Below, piece after piece: positions 45,427 to 54,382 of a DNA stretch of 64,000 nt. Below the pieces are notes generated by a model. It did no database searches. It was not told the DNA's origin and saw only the letters and a program-made list of their open reading frames with translations. Each line of letters starts with the position of its first letter. The stretch's first letter is position 1. The position numbers were made by a program, and so were the translations under genes. This stretch comes from Lysobacterales bacterium (lineage in GTDB: Bacteria > Pseudomonadota > Gammaproteobacteria > Xanthomonadales > SZUA-38): assembly GCA_030065125.1 (NCBI GenBank), contig JASJDM010000028.1:1-64000 (forward strand). Reading direction: 5' to 3'.

Positions 45427-46104
45427 TCAGGGCTCATTGACCAATTGCAGGTAGGCATCCAGGCTCCTCTCCGGGGCCGGCTCAAATGACCGTTGGGTTA
45501 CCGTCAATTGTTGGATGCGATCCAGGCGAAAATTCCGGAACCCATGGCGCAGCCGGCACCAGCCGCCCAGGGTCCACGCGTGGCCCCAGAATGCCAGGCA
45601 TACCGGTTCGACCTCCCTGGAGGAATCGGCCTCGTCGGCCCTCTGGTAACGAATTCGCAACAGCTTCCGCTCCTCGATGGCGCGGTGCAGTTCATCCACC
45701 CGGAAACGCAGGTGTTGCTGAAAATCCGGCACCAGCACCGGCGACCGGGCGGCAGCGCGCCGGCTCTCCGCCGGCGCCACCGACTCGATCTTGACCAACG
45801 CACGCCGGGCCGCGTCACCCAGCCGCCGCGATGTGAACGCCCGCGCCATGCGAACGCCAATCACCAGCGCTTCCAGTTCCTCTGCATCAAACATCAGGGG
45901 CGGCAGATCCGAACCTTTGCGCAACAGGTAACCCACACCGGCTTCACCCTCGATGGGAATACCGCTGAGCTGCAGGTCCCGGATATCCCGGTAGACCGTG
46001 CGCTCGGACACCTCGAGCTGCTCAGCCAGCGAATGAGCCGTGACCGCCCGCCGGCGCCCGCGCAGCTGCTGCACCAGCATGAACAGCCGGTCAGCGCGGC
46101 GCAT
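45427..46104 (-). CDS. HTH/WYL-domain transcriptional regulator (YafY-like)
   Basis: A 225-residue regulator. The N-terminal HTH_11 domain (LAEQLEVSERTVYRDIRDLQL) is followed by a WYL effector domain from about residue 130 (LHRAIEERKLLRIRYQ, then VCLAFWGHAWTLGGWCRLRHGFRNFRLDRI). WYL domains bind nucleotides or other small ligands. It is the second gene after the VOC gene, 11 bases away, a pairing seen repeatedly in proteobacteria. A perfect 11-bp inverted repeat upstream of the VOC gene is the natural candidate for its operator. Members are usually repressors or activators of the paired gene. Confidence 0.9.
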   Translation of the reverse strand: MRRADRLFMLVQQLRGRRRAVTAHSLAEQLEVSERTVYRDIRDLQLSGIPIEGEAGVGYLLRKGSDLPPLMFDAEELEALVIGVRMARAFTSRRLGDAARRALVKIESVAPAESRRAAARSPVLVPDFQQHLRFRVDELHRAIEERKLLRIRYQRADEADSSREVEPVCLAFWGHAWTLGGWCRLRHGFRNFRLDRIQQLTVTQRSFEPAPERSLDAYLQLVNEP

Positions 46105-46115
46105 CAGTGTCCGGG

Positions 46116-46484
46116 TTATTGTGCGTCTGCGTCCCGGTCAGACCAGGCCGCCATCTCCAACCCGCCCGGCTCGGTGAAATGAAACCGATGACCACCCGGG
46201 AAGGCGAAGATGTCCTTGACAATTTTTCCGCCCGCCTGTTGCACACGGCCTCGCAGCGCCTCCAGGTCTTCGAAGAAAAACACCACCAGCGGGTTGCTCC
46301 CCGAGCCGGAGGCTTCGGGTGAGCACAGCCCACCGGCCAGCCGGCCATCTTCGAAGCTGACATAGTCCTCTCCCCACTCCGTGAACGGCCAGCCGAAGAC
46401 CTGGCTGTAGAAGGCCCGGGACGACGCCATGTTGGGGGTCTGGAATTCAATGTAGTCGATCTGGTTGTTGCGGGGATCAGCCAT
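46116..46484 (-). CDS. VOC-family (glyoxalase/bleomycin-resistance fold) protein
   Basis: The 122-residue protein from the ATG at 46484 is supported by AAAGGAG 10 bases upstream. It shows the single-domain VOC pattern: IDYIEFQTPNMASSRAFYSQVFGWPF, VFFFEDLEALRGRVQQAGGKIV and HRFHFTEPGGLEMAAWS. Homologues are annotated as glyoxalase-like, PhnB-like or unassigned. It is the first gene of a pair with the WYL regulator. Possible His/Glu metal ligands are not clearly conserved. Substrate unknown. Confidence 0.85.
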   Translation of the reverse strand: MADPRNNQIDYIEFQTPNMASSRAFYSQVFGWPFTEWGEDYVSFEDGRLAGGLCSPEASGSGSNPLVVFFFEDLEALRGRVQQAGGKIVKDIFAFPGGHRFHFTEPGGLEMAAWSDRDADAQ

Positions 46485-46550
46485 TGTAGTCGCTCCTTTG
46501 GCGGCCGGGGAAAGACCGCCGTTACGTTGCCTGTCGCGATCATAGCTCGG

Positions 46551-46578
46551 GTCTACTGACAACGTAGTGTCAGTAGAC
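46551..46578. promoter_or_regulatory. Perfect inverted-repeat operator candidate of the WYL regulator
   Basis: GTCTACTGACA (46551-46561), a 6-base spacer ACGTAG and TGTCAGTAGAC (46568-46578) make a perfect 11-bp inverted repeat. On the minus strand a TATGAT (46544-46539) sits just inside it toward the VOC gene, so the repeat overlaps the -35 region of the VOC/WYL promoter. It is also about 60 bases from the divergent symporter start, so one site could serve both units. Confidence 0.6.
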
Positions 46579-46637
46579 TTGTCGAAACCACAGGGTCCCC
46601 CTGCCTGAGATTTCCGGTAACATGCCGCCCATCTTGA

Positions 46638-48137
46638 ATGCCCCGGGGTCTGTCAGTGCAATCCATTGTCGATACCATCAATAACATCGTCTGGAGCCCG
46701 GCGCTGGTTTACCTGTGCCTCGGCGCCGGCCTGATCTTTTCGATACTCACCCGGTTCGTTCAGCTTCGCCTGTTCGGCGAGATGGTGCGGCTGCTGTTTC
46801 ACGGCAAATCATCAGACGCCGGTATCTCATCGTTCCAGGCGCTGGCGGTTTCGTTGTCCGGGCGCGTGGGCACCGGCAATATCGCCGGGGTCGCCGCCGC
46901 CATCGGCTTCGGCGGACCGGGCGCTATTTTCTGGATGTGGGTGGTAGCCTTCCTCGGATCCGCTACCGCCTACGTGGAATCGGCCCTGGGCCAGATCTAC
47001 AAGGAAGAAGAGGAAGGTCAGTACCGCGGTGGCCCGGCCTTTTACATCGAAAAAGCCATGGGTCAGAAGTGGTACGCCTGGATCTTTGCCGTGGCCACCA
47101 TCATTGCCACCGGCCTGCTGCTGCCGGGGGTGCAGTCCAACGCCATCGGCAACGCGGCGGAACTGGCCTTCGGCAACGGCGAGACCATGAACACCTGGTT
47201 CGGCGAGCTCAGCGTCATCAAGTTCTCCGCTGCACTGATCGTGGTGTCCGTCCTCGGCTTTATCATCTTCGGCGGCGTCAAGCGGATTGCCCACTTTACC
47301 CAGGTAGTAGTGCCATTCATGGCGCTGGGATACATCGTCACCGCCGTGGCCATCGTGGCCCTGAACCTGGACCAGCTCCCCAGAGTCATTACGCTCATTC
47401 TGGGCGAGGCGTTCACCTGGGAGGCAGTGACCGGCGGCGCCGTCTTCTGGGGTGTGAAACGCGGTATCTTTTCCAACGAGGCGGGCCAGGGTACCGGGCC
47501 CCACGCCGCCGCCGCGTCAGAAGTTGAACACCCCGCCCAGCAGGGCCTGGTGCAGGCCTTTTCGGTTTACATCGACACCCTGTTCGTCTGTACCGCCACC
47601 GCCTTCATGATCCTGATCACCAACTCCTACAACGTGGTCGGCGTGGACGGTCAGCTGCTGGTGGCCAACGTGGCGGCCAGCATTGACCCCAACACCCCCA
47701 CCTTCACCCAGCTGGCGGTGGAAAACGCCCTGCCCGGGGTTGGCAAGCCCTTCGTGGCCATAGCTTTGTTCTTCTTCGCCTTCACCACCCTGCTGGCCTA
47801 CTACTACATTGCCGAAACCAACGTGGCCTACCTCAAGCGTTTCTTCCACTTCAAACCGGCCCTGACCCTGCTGAAACTGGCCCTGATGGCATCGGTGTTC
47901 TACGGCGCCATCCGCACCGCCAGCCTGGCCTGGGGACTGGGTGAAATCGGCGTGGGCCTGATGGCCTGGCTCAACATCGTGGCCATCCTGATCCTGTTCT
48001 TCATGGGCCGACCCGCCATGAAGGCGCTGGCGGATTACGAGGCGCAGAGAAAGGCCGGCGTCGCGAAGTACAAGTTTGATCCAACTGCCCTGGGCATCAG
48101 GAATGCCGCGTTCTGGGAGGAACGCAAGGGTGATTAG
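46638..48137 (+). CDS. Sodium:alanine (AGCS-family) symporter
   Basis: A 499-residue transporter with about ten membrane helices. Family signatures are visible: IVDTINNIVWSPALVYLCLGAGLIFS at the N-terminus, LSGRVGTGNIAGVAAAIGFGGPGAIFWMW (the AGCS motif) and GIFSNEAGQGTGPHAAAASEVEHPAQQG. It would import alanine, glycine or related amino acids with Na+. A GTG at 46656 six codons in is an alternative start, preceded by GGGG; the ATG has no clear ribosome-binding site. It diverges from the VOC/WYL pair and ends before a hairpin shared with the next convergent gene. Confidence 0.9.
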   Translation: MPRGLSVQSIVDTINNIVWSPALVYLCLGAGLIFSILTRFVQLRLFGEMVRLLFHGKSSDAGISSFQALAVSLSGRVGTGNIAGVAAAIGFGGPGAIFWMWVVAFLGSATAYVESALGQIYKEEEEGQYRGGPAFYIEKAMGQKWYAWIFAVATIIATGLLLPGVQSNAIGNAAELAFGNGETMNTWFGELSVIKFSAALIVVSVLGFIIFGGVKRIAHFTQVVVPFMALGYIVTAVAIVALNLDQLPRVITLILGEAFTWEAVTGGAVFWGVKRGIFSNEAGQGTGPHAAAASEVEHPAQQGLVQAFSVYIDTLFVCTATAFMILITNSYNVVGVDGQLLVANVAASIDPNTPTFTQLAVENALPGVGKPFVAIALFFFAFTTLLAYYYIAETNVAYLKRFFHFKPALTLLKLALMASVFYGAIRTASLAWGLGEIGVGLMAWLNIVAILILFFMGRPAMKALADYEAQRKAGVAKYKFDPTALGIRNAAFWEERKGD

Positions 48138-48150
48138 TTCATCCGCAAGA

Positions 48151-48167
48151 CGGGCCGTCCCGGCCCG
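48151..48167. terminator. Hairpin between convergent genes
   Basis: CGGGCCG-TCC-CGGCCCG gives a perfect 7-bp stem with a 3-base loop between the symporter stop and the reductase stop. No T-run follows on either strand. Confidence 0.4.
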
Positions 48168-48191
48168 ATCGCGGTCGTGATTGGAAGGTGT

Positions 48192-49361
48192 TCAGTCGAA
48201 GGTCATGCCGGCCCGCTTTCGAAGCCGGTCGATGATGGAGAGTCCGAACGCCGCGGCAGGCGTGTAGATGCCGCCGGGCAACTCTGAGGCTTCGTCAGTC
48301 AGGCACAGGGCCGCTTCGGAAATCATCTTGGAGGTGGAGCCGTAGCCCGGATCCATATCGCCGGTCACCACCACCTGGACGGGTCCGGCGTCGTCGGCGT
48401 GGCCCACGAACAGCAGATCGTAAGAACCGGCTTCACGCTCTTCCTTTGACGGTCCCTCGCCCGGCTTGGGCCCTTCCTTATCACCCAGGTCATTGGACCG
48501 GGCCATGGCCTTGGCCATGTCTTCGCCGGTGTCGCCGGGCCCGGTCATGACCATCTCGTCGTAGACAAAATCTTCGCCGTAGGGATGCCCCATCAGGAAG
48601 TTGCTGCGGTGGATATTCTTGGTATTGATCGGCGCCATGATGAAGGGCGCACACCAGGTATTGAGCACCGTGTCTTCCACCGGCTTGGTCAGCCCGGGCT
48701 GTTCGGGGCCCTCGAACCCCGGCGTCAGGGCGAAGTGGTTGCGCAGGACACCGATCACCGCCGGGTCCTGGGCCGCGGCCGCCATGGTGGCCTTGAAGCT
48801 GGCCGCGGTGCCGCCGGAAAAACGACCCTTCATGCTGCGTACCCGCCCACGAACCCGGTTGGCCGGACGGCCCAGTTCGGCCCTGGCTTTCTCCTGCAGC
48901 AGCAGCACGCCGAGGTCGAACGGAATGGAGTCGAAGCCACAGGAAAAAACGATACGGGCGCCACTGCGGCTGGCTGCTTCAGAGTGCATGCCAATCATTT
49001 GATGCATCCACGCCGGCTCACCACACAGGTCCACATAATCGGTGCCGGTCCGTGCACAGGCGGCCACCAGTTCGTTGCCGTAAAGCTGGTAGGGTCCCAC
49101 GGTGGTAATCACCACCCTGGCCTGATTTACCATGGCCTCCAGAGACGAGGCCGAGTCTGCGTCCGCGGTCAGCAGGGCCGTGTGGGGCGGCGCGTTGATC
49201 TCTTCCCTGACCCGGGCCAGCTTGTCGGCGCTGCGGCCGGCCATGGCCCAGGACATGCTGTCGCCATACTGTCGCGCCAGGTATTCCGCCACCAGCCGAC
49301 CGGTGAAGCCGGTGGCGCCGTAGACCAGGACGTCGAATGCTCTGGACTCACTCATGTTCAA
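48192..49361 (-). CDS. Saccharopine dehydrogenase-like NAD(P)-binding reductase
   Basis: The 389-residue protein opens with a Rossmann site (DVLVYGATGFTGRLVAEYLAR), as in saccharopine-dehydrogenase-like proteins and mycobacterial trans-acting enoyl reductase relatives. VITTVGPYQLYGNELVAACARTGTDYVDLCGEPAWM and IVFSCGFDSIPFDLGV are the diagnostic stretches. An acidic/Gly insert around 300-320 is unusual. The physiological reaction of bacterial members is mostly unknown, possibly reduction of a lipid intermediate. A start two codons later (MSES) is possible. It is ATGA-coupled to the 2OG-fold gene upstream of it. Confidence 0.85.
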   Translation of the reverse strand: MNMSESRAFDVLVYGATGFTGRLVAEYLARQYGDSMSWAMAGRSADKLARVREEINAPPHTALLTADADSASSLEAMVNQARVVITTVGPYQLYGNELVAACARTGTDYVDLCGEPAWMHQMIGMHSEAASRSGARIVFSCGFDSIPFDLGVLLLQEKARAELGRPANRVRGRVRSMKGRFSGGTAASFKATMAAAAQDPAVIGVLRNHFALTPGFEGPEQPGLTKPVEDTVLNTWCAPFIMAPINTKNIHRSNFLMGHPYGEDFVYDEMVMTGPGDTGEDMAKAMARSNDLGDKEGPKPGEGPSKEEREAGSYDLLFVGHADDAGPVQVVVTGDMDPGYGSTSKMISEAALCLTDEASELPGGIYTPAAAFGLSIIDRLRKRAGMTFD

Positions 49362-50380
49362 CTCCAGTTTGCCGGTGGCATGTTGGGGGGTGGTTGCTGC
49401 CCGCCCTGGGGCGCGGGCTGTTGGCCAGGCTGTTGGGCAGCCTGCTGCACCGGCTCCTGGAACAGGTAGCTGACCATGTCATAGCGAACACCCGAGGTCA
49501 CTGGCAGCATCTGTTGCGCCAGCGAACCCGAATACACCAGGACGCCGCCAGCCGGAACACGAAAACGCTGGGGCCCGAACTCGGGAAATACAATCTCCCC
49601 TCCCTCGTAATCATCATTCAGGCTTGCGATCAGGGCGAAGGCGCGGTGGCGGTTGTCCGGGATCAGATTGATCCGATGAGCGCTGTAACCGCCCTCCTCG
49701 GCGCTGTCATGAGACGTGATGCGGATTCTTTCAAACGCCTGGACGCCGTAGGCAAACGCGAACGCAATCTCCGGCAGCAGGCGTTTGCCCACCACCTGGT
49801 TGATCTGCCGGGTCAGTGCCTGGTCGTCCAGCACGGTTTCCCGCCGCCCACGGGCGACCGGCCCAAACGGGTTGAACGGTTCCGACGCGGGATCCAGGTC
49901 GGGAGCCGATGCGTGGGCCTCGATCAGCGCATCACAGATCTCCGCATCCAGGATCCGAGGCAGGGTCAATACCGGAGCTACGCTCTGCACGATGCTGGCC
50001 TGGCTGTCATCCGCGTTCCAGCGAGTGGTCCAGGCGTCGGGGACGCTGGGGCCGCGCCGGGTCACCCGGAGGTGTTCGTCGAACGCTATCCACAGGTCGC
50101 CGCTGTCTCCGTCCATCAACTGGCTTCGCAGGGTGCCGTCGTCGGCAATCACGCCGATCCTGTCATCCTCCGGTGCCTGCAGCGGCCCCGGCGTCACCAG
50201 CAGGACCCTGGCGTGGGCGGGCACATTGTCCAGCGCCTGCATTACATCGTCCGTGCTCGGCGTGTTTTCCGCCAGCCAGATTGCTCCCACCGATCCACAG
50301 GAAAAGTGGTACAGCATGAAAGGCTGACCGGCCTGGTCTGAGCCAACGATATTGGGGAGTCTCTCGCCTGGATGAATCAT
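49358..50380 (-). CDS. 2OG-Fe(II) oxygenase-fold protein lacking metal ligands
   Basis: The 340-residue protein has a peroxiredoxin-like N-terminal part (about 1-125, PGERLPNIVGSDQAGQPF) without a peroxidatic Cys motif. About 135-310 is a prolyl-4-hydroxylase-type jelly roll. The core reads GYSAHRINLIPDNRHRAFALIASLND, DYEGGEIVFPEF, GVLVYSGSLAQQMLPVTSGVRYDMVSYLF. Family members show HxD in the first segment and a His before LPV; here residue 237 is Ile instead of Asp and 289 is Gln instead of His, while Arg299 for 2-oxoglutarate is kept. It therefore looks unable to hold iron in the usual way. The C-terminus is Pro/Gln-rich. Coupled to the next gene by ATGA. Confidence 0.75.
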   Translation of the reverse strand: MIHPGERLPNIVGSDQAGQPFMLYHFSCGSVGAIWLAENTPSTDDVMQALDNVPAHARVLLVTPGPLQAPEDDRIGVIADDGTLRSQLMDGDSGDLWIAFDEHLRVTRRGPSVPDAWTTRWNADDSQASIVQSVAPVLTLPRILDAEICDALIEAHASAPDLDPASEPFNPFGPVARGRRETVLDDQALTRQINQVVGKRLLPEIAFAFAYGVQAFERIRITSHDSAEEGGYSAHRINLIPDNRHRAFALIASLNDDYEGGEIVFPEFGPQRFRVPAGGVLVYSGSLAQQMLPVTSGVRYDMVSYLFQEPVQQAAQQPGQQPAPQGGQQPPPNMPPANWS

Positions 50381-50385
50381 CTTAA

Positions 50386-53300
50386 CTATTGTCCAAGTTC
50401 CGCAGGCAGCGGCGGCGCCTCGGTGGGAATGATGTTCTGGTGCGCTTCCAATTGATCCATGATCTCTGCTATAGCTGCTTCGAGCTGGCTGTCACGGCCC
50501 TGGTTGGTTGAGATGGGATCGAGCATCACCTCGATATCCGGGGCTACGCCTTCATTTTCAATGGTCCACTGGCTGTCGGGCGTGAAGAAGCGGAAGAACG
50601 GCACGGTCAGAAATCCCCCGTCGATCAGTCGCGGATTGTGGGAAATGCCGATCAGGCCACCCCAGGTCCGGGTCCCCATGAGTTTGCCTATGCCCAGGTG
50701 ACTGAACGAGTAAGGCAGGTAGTCGCCGCCTGACCCGGCATCCTGGTCGATCAGCATCAGCTTGGGACCATGGATGGCGCCCGCCGGGGTGTTGAAGATC
50801 TTGCCGTCCCGGTCTTTCCAGCCGGAGAGGTGCCGACGACTCAGCACCTCGGTGATGTAGTTGGCGGCCTGGCCGCCGGAGTTGGAACGCTCGTCGATGA
50901 TCACCGCTTCCCGGTCAATCTGGGAGAAAAACATCCGGTTGAAAAAGGTATAGCCGGCACCGGCGGTGTTGGGCAGGTACACGTAAGCAACCCGGCCGTC
51001 GGTGGCCTCATCCACCTGCTGTCGATTCTGTTCGACCCAGCGCCACAGACGCATGCTGAACTCAGAATCCACCGGCACGACGACTATCTCCCGCGCGTTA
51101 CGGCCATCGGCGCGGGGCCCGACTTTCAGCGTAACCTGCTCGCCCACGGTGCCCTGCAGCCGCTCGAACAGGTTGTCTGCCGCCGTCAGGTCCTGGCCGT
51201 TGACTGCCAGCAGGTACTCCCCCTCCCTGGCTTCGTTGCCCGGAGTAGCCAGCGGCGCCTCGATGAACGGGTTCCAGGCTTCCCCGGTGTACACCCGGGT
51301 CAGGCGATAGCGGTCATTTTCAATGATGAAATTAGCCCCCAACAGCCCGGTCCGGGTGCCCTCTTCCCGGTGCACGTCACCGCCACCCACGTTATTATGG
51401 CCGGCCTGCATTTCCGCGATCATTTCCACCAGCACGGTATTCAGATCTTCCCGGCGCCCCACGTGGTCCACCAGCGGGCGAAAGCGATCGTACACCGCCT
51501 GCCAGTCCAGGCCGTGCATGTTGTCGGCGTAGAAGTACTCCTTCTCCATGCGCCAGACCTCGTCGAAGATCAGCGCCCACTCCTCCCGGGGATCGATCTT
51601 CACCCGAACACCGTCCAGGCCCAGGGGTTCCGGCTTGATTTCATCGCCCACCTCACCGAAGGCCAGGGAGCCGTCAGTCTTGTAAACGAGGAGCTTCTTG
51701 CCATCGCCGCTGAAACCGAAGCCGTAGAGTCCGCTCATCAGGGACTGGACTTCCTTTTCCTCGAAGTTGAATCGCTTCAGCGCATTGTCGTCCTGGGCAT
51801 TGCCTTCGGGCGGCTCGTTGGTGATCCCGGGCTGGACGTACTGCATGAAGTACAGGTGACCGTCGTCAGCCACCGCCAGATTACCGTAGTTGCGTTCGGC
51901 CACCGGCAGGGCAACCATGCGCGCACGCAGGCCCTCGAGATCGATGCGGGTCTCCGGCAGGCTTTCTTCCTCGTCTTCGTCCTTGGATCCCTCTTCTTCA
52001 TCCTTGTCGGATTCTTCCTCGTCGGCATTCTCGTCCCCGCTGCCGGGCAGCATGGGTGACTTGCCGTCCGCCGCCAGCACCACGGCGTACAGCCCGGCAC
52101 GATAGGGGCGCTCCTGGCTGGTCATATTCAGGCCCACCTGGGTCGGGCCGGAGTTGGTGGACGCGGCAAAGTACAGGTAGGCGCCGTCACGGCTGAAGGC
52201 CGGAGACGCTACGTCGGCAAAACCCTGGGTCACCGGGTATTCATCGCCGGAGTCAAAATTCCGCAGTATCAGGTCGCGGTGATAGTTGGCGCCTTCGCGG
52301 GTGTAGGCCATCCACCGGCCATCGGGTGAAAGAGCGACCTCGATCTGGTCCCGGCGGGTGCCTGTGGCAATCCTGCTGGTACGCCCGCCGTCCAGCTCAA
52401 TGCTATACAGACTGAGGTGGTTGTCCTGAAAGATGATGCGGGCATCATCCCCGGCGCTCCAGTCCAGCAGGGTATAGAAATGGGTTCCAAGCTCATATTC
52501 GCGGGTGTCACCCATGCCGGTCTGGTCTTCGAGCACCAGGCTCTGGCCCGAGAGCGAGTCCACGATATAGGCAATCTCATTGCCGTCCGGAGACCACATG
52601 GCGGTGTATTCGCGACGCTCGCCGGTGCCGGTGACATTGCGGGTCGATCCCTCGTCGGTGGGCACGGTAAATACCTCGCCCCGGGCGGTCACTACCGCCC
52701 GCTTGCCGCTGGGAGACAGGGCGGCCCGTTCGATGTTACCAGCGGCATTCTTCCACTGGGTCCGCAACTGGGGCAGGTCCGGGTTGATGCTGACAGCGAT
52801 CGCCGATACTGAGCCGTCTGCCAGGCTCAGGCGTTTCAGCTGGCCGCCTGCCTCGTACACGATGGTATCACCATGACCGTCAGCAGCGCGGATATCCCAT
52901 TCCTGCTCGTCACTGATGCGGTTGATGGCACCGGACTCGGCGTCATAGCGAAAGATATTGAACTGCTTGTCTTCCCGATCGGAAATAAAATACAGCCGCT
53001 CCCCCAGCCACATGGGGTTGAAATTGGTGGCCCCTTCCCCGGGCACGGTGGTCACCGTCTGGGCGGCCATGTCCATAATCATGATGGCCGGCGTGGTACC
53101 GCCGCGGTATCCCTTCCAGCCGGCGGCACCGCCAAACAGGCCGCGGTAGCCCGAGCCGTGGGCGATATAGGCAAACCGGGCGTCAATGCTGTCGTACACG
53201 CCACGGTACACCCGGGCTTCCATGCGTTTGACCGGGAGCCCGCCGTCCACCGAAACATGGTAGAGCTGCCCCGACCGGCCATGATCGGTTTCCCGGGCCG

Positions 53301-53673
53301 ACACCAATGTCACGGCAGTGCCGTCTGCGGTCCACCCGGTGGGGGTATCCTGGCCGGGATGGTAGGTCAGGCGCCGCGGCTGGCCCCCGTCGACGGAAAT
53401 CACGTAAACGTCCACGTTGTTTTCGTGGGCGCCGGCATAGGCCAGCCACTGGCCATCGGGTGAAAAGCTCGGCTGGCTTTCGTCAGCCGGGCTGGAGGTC
53501 AGGCGTCGGGGCGCCGAACCGTCGGGGTTGGCAACCCAGATGTCACCGGCGTACACGAACGCCAGCCTGTCAGCGGACAAGGCCGGCTGCCGCAGCAGCA
53601 GGGTCGATTCAGCATAGGAGCCAAAAGCCACCAGCGCGAGCGACAGGCCCGCAATCAGCTTGTTGAAGTACAT
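50386..53673 (-). CDS. Tricorn-like S41 protease, periplasmic
   Basis: The 1095-residue precursor has signal peptide MYFNKLIAGLSLALVAFGSYA. Residues about 25-540 are two WD40-like/TolB-type propellers (repeated S-P-D-G-x-W/K, as in PSFSPDGQWLAYAG). An acidic low-complexity stretch follows near 545-572 (DEEESDKDEEEGSKDEDEEE). Next come the core helical part, a PDZ domain near 770-860 and an S41 catalytic region with Ser981 (DAGSGGDYLPY) and the GGLIGISHNPRLIDGG loop. Tricorn-like enzymes degrade peptides to small fragments. The size and order match archaeal/bacterial tricorn proteases. GAGAGG precedes the start. It is separate from the 2OG pair by 6 bases. Confidence 0.92.
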   Translation of the reverse strand: MYFNKLIAGLSLALVAFGSYAESTLLLRQPALSADRLAFVYAGDIWVANPDGSAPRRLTSSPADESQPSFSPDGQWLAYAGAHENNVDVYVISVDGGQPRRLTYHPGQDTPTGWTADGTAVTLVSARETDHGRSGQLYHVSVDGGLPVKRMEARVYRGVYDSIDARFAYIAHGSGYRGLFGGAAGWKGYRGGTTPAIMIMDMAAQTVTTVPGEGATNFNPMWLGERLYFISDREDKQFNIFRYDAESGAINRISDEQEWDIRAADGHGDTIVYEAGGQLKRLSLADGSVSAIAVSINPDLPQLRTQWKNAAGNIERAALSPSGKRAVVTARGEVFTVPTDEGSTRNVTGTGERREYTAMWSPDGNEIAYIVDSLSGQSLVLEDQTGMGDTREYELGTHFYTLLDWSAGDDARIIFQDNHLSLYSIELDGGRTSRIATGTRRDQIEVALSPDGRWMAYTREGANYHRDLILRNFDSGDEYPVTQGFADVASPAFSRDGAYLYFAASTNSGPTQVGLNMTSQERPYRAGLYAVVLAADGKSPMLPGSGDENADEEESDKDEEEGSKDEDEEESLPETRIDLEGLRARMVALPVAERNYGNLAVADDGHLYFMQYVQPGITNEPPEGNAQDDNALKRFNFEEKEVQSLMSGLYGFGFSGDGKKLLVYKTDGSLAFGEVGDEIKPEPLGLDGVRVKIDPREEWALIFDEVWRMEKEYFYADNMHGLDWQAVYDRFRPLVDHVGRREDLNTVLVEMIAEMQAGHNNVGGGDVHREEGTRTGLLGANFIIENDRYRLTRVYTGEAWNPFIEAPLATPGNEAREGEYLLAVNGQDLTAADNLFERLQGTVGEQVTLKVGPRADGRNAREIVVVPVDSEFSMRLWRWVEQNRQQVDEATDGRVAYVYLPNTAGAGYTFFNRMFFSQIDREAVIIDERSNSGGQAANYITEVLSRRHLSGWKDRDGKIFNTPAGAIHGPKLMLIDQDAGSGGDYLPYSFSHLGIGKLMGTRTWGGLIGISHNPRLIDGGFLTVPFFRFFTPDSQWTIENEGVAPDIEVMLDPISTNQGRDSQLEAAIAEIMDQLEAHQNIIPTEAPPLPAELGQ

Positions 53674-53852
53674 GGATTCCCTCTCTTGATTCGCCCGCCT
53701 GGCGTCCGCGGTCGAGTGTCAGAATATTTTGGGGCGCAAGTATAAGCCCCCCGCTCAGCACCTACCAGGTTGCAGCCCAGGTTGAGGGCGCCGCCGTACG
53801 GTAAGCCGCCGCAATTCTGGTGGATAAGCAGCCGGCCCGCCTGTGCCGGTTC

Positions 53853-54062
53853 TCATGGGTCAGCGATGCCGCCCGGACCCGGGCCTTTGCGGGCCCGCCA
53901 CAGCTGCAGGACTGCGTCAGCCAGAATCATCAGACCCATGAGCAGCAGGGTCAGCTTGGCCGAGGTGGACTGAATGGGGCGGTCACCGTGCAGCAGCACC
54001 GTGGCCACGATAACGGCGGCGTAAACCCCAATGTGCAGCTGGCTGCGGATAATGCTCGACAT
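53853..54062 (-). CDS. Small two-helix membrane protein
   Basis: A 69-residue protein with two hydrophobic spans (about 11-25 and 36-53, LTLLLMGLMILADAVLQLW) and a basic, Pro/Gly C-terminus. AGAGGAG 8-10 bases before the ATG supports translation. It is the third gene of an operon with the winged-helix regulator and the larger membrane protein, 15 bases after the regulator stop. Not recognised; possibly a transmembrane partner in the same system. Confidence 0.6.
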   Translation of the reverse strand: MSSIIRSQLHIGVYAAVIVATVLLHGDRPIQSTSAKLTLLLMGLMILADAVLQLWRARKGPGPGGIADP

Positions 54063-54077
54063 GGCCTGGCGCTCCTC

Positions 54078-54377
54078 TCAATCCGGCAATGCGGCGAGAA
54101 TAGTCTGCATGTTGCGCTTGTAGGCGCGCAGTGCTTTAACACCGCGCGCGGTCAGCTGGTACACAGTACGGGGGCGGTTGGCCTGGAAGGACTTTTCGAT
54201 TTTCACCAGCCCTGCATCGCCGAGGCGGCTCATCTGCACCGAAAGGTTGCCCCGGGACAATCCTGACAGGTTCAGCAGGTAGGTGAAGTCGGTTTTTTTG
54301 ACTACCGACAGGAAAGCCATCAGCCTCAGGCGGGCCGGCTCGTGCAGCATGTCATTGATCTCCGGAAATTCCTTCAC
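54078..54377 (-). CDS. Winged-helix transcriptional regulator
   Basis: A 99-residue single-domain DNA-binding protein. The recognition region reads LLNLSGLSRGNLSVQMSRLGDAGLVKIEK, with wing RPRTVYQLTARGVKALRAYK, matching the HTH_34/ArsR-MarR-like winged-helix group that regulates a linked membrane protein. No effector domain is present, so control must come from another partner, perhaps the two membrane proteins of the operon. It lies 5 bases after the membrane gene and upstream of a 14-bp palindrome that is a plausible autoregulatory operator. Confidence 0.8.
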   Translation of the reverse strand: MKEFPEINDMLHEPARLRLMAFLSVVKKTDFTYLLNLSGLSRGNLSVQMSRLGDAGLVKIEKSFQANRPRTVYQLTARGVKALRAYKRNMQTILAALPD

Positions 54378-54382
54378 GGCGC

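Noticed and set aside
45416-45429. TGAAAG-TG-CTTTCA small palindrome
   Set aside because: It overlaps the WYL gene stop, has only 6-bp arms and a 2-base loop, and has no T-run; too weak to call a terminator or operator.
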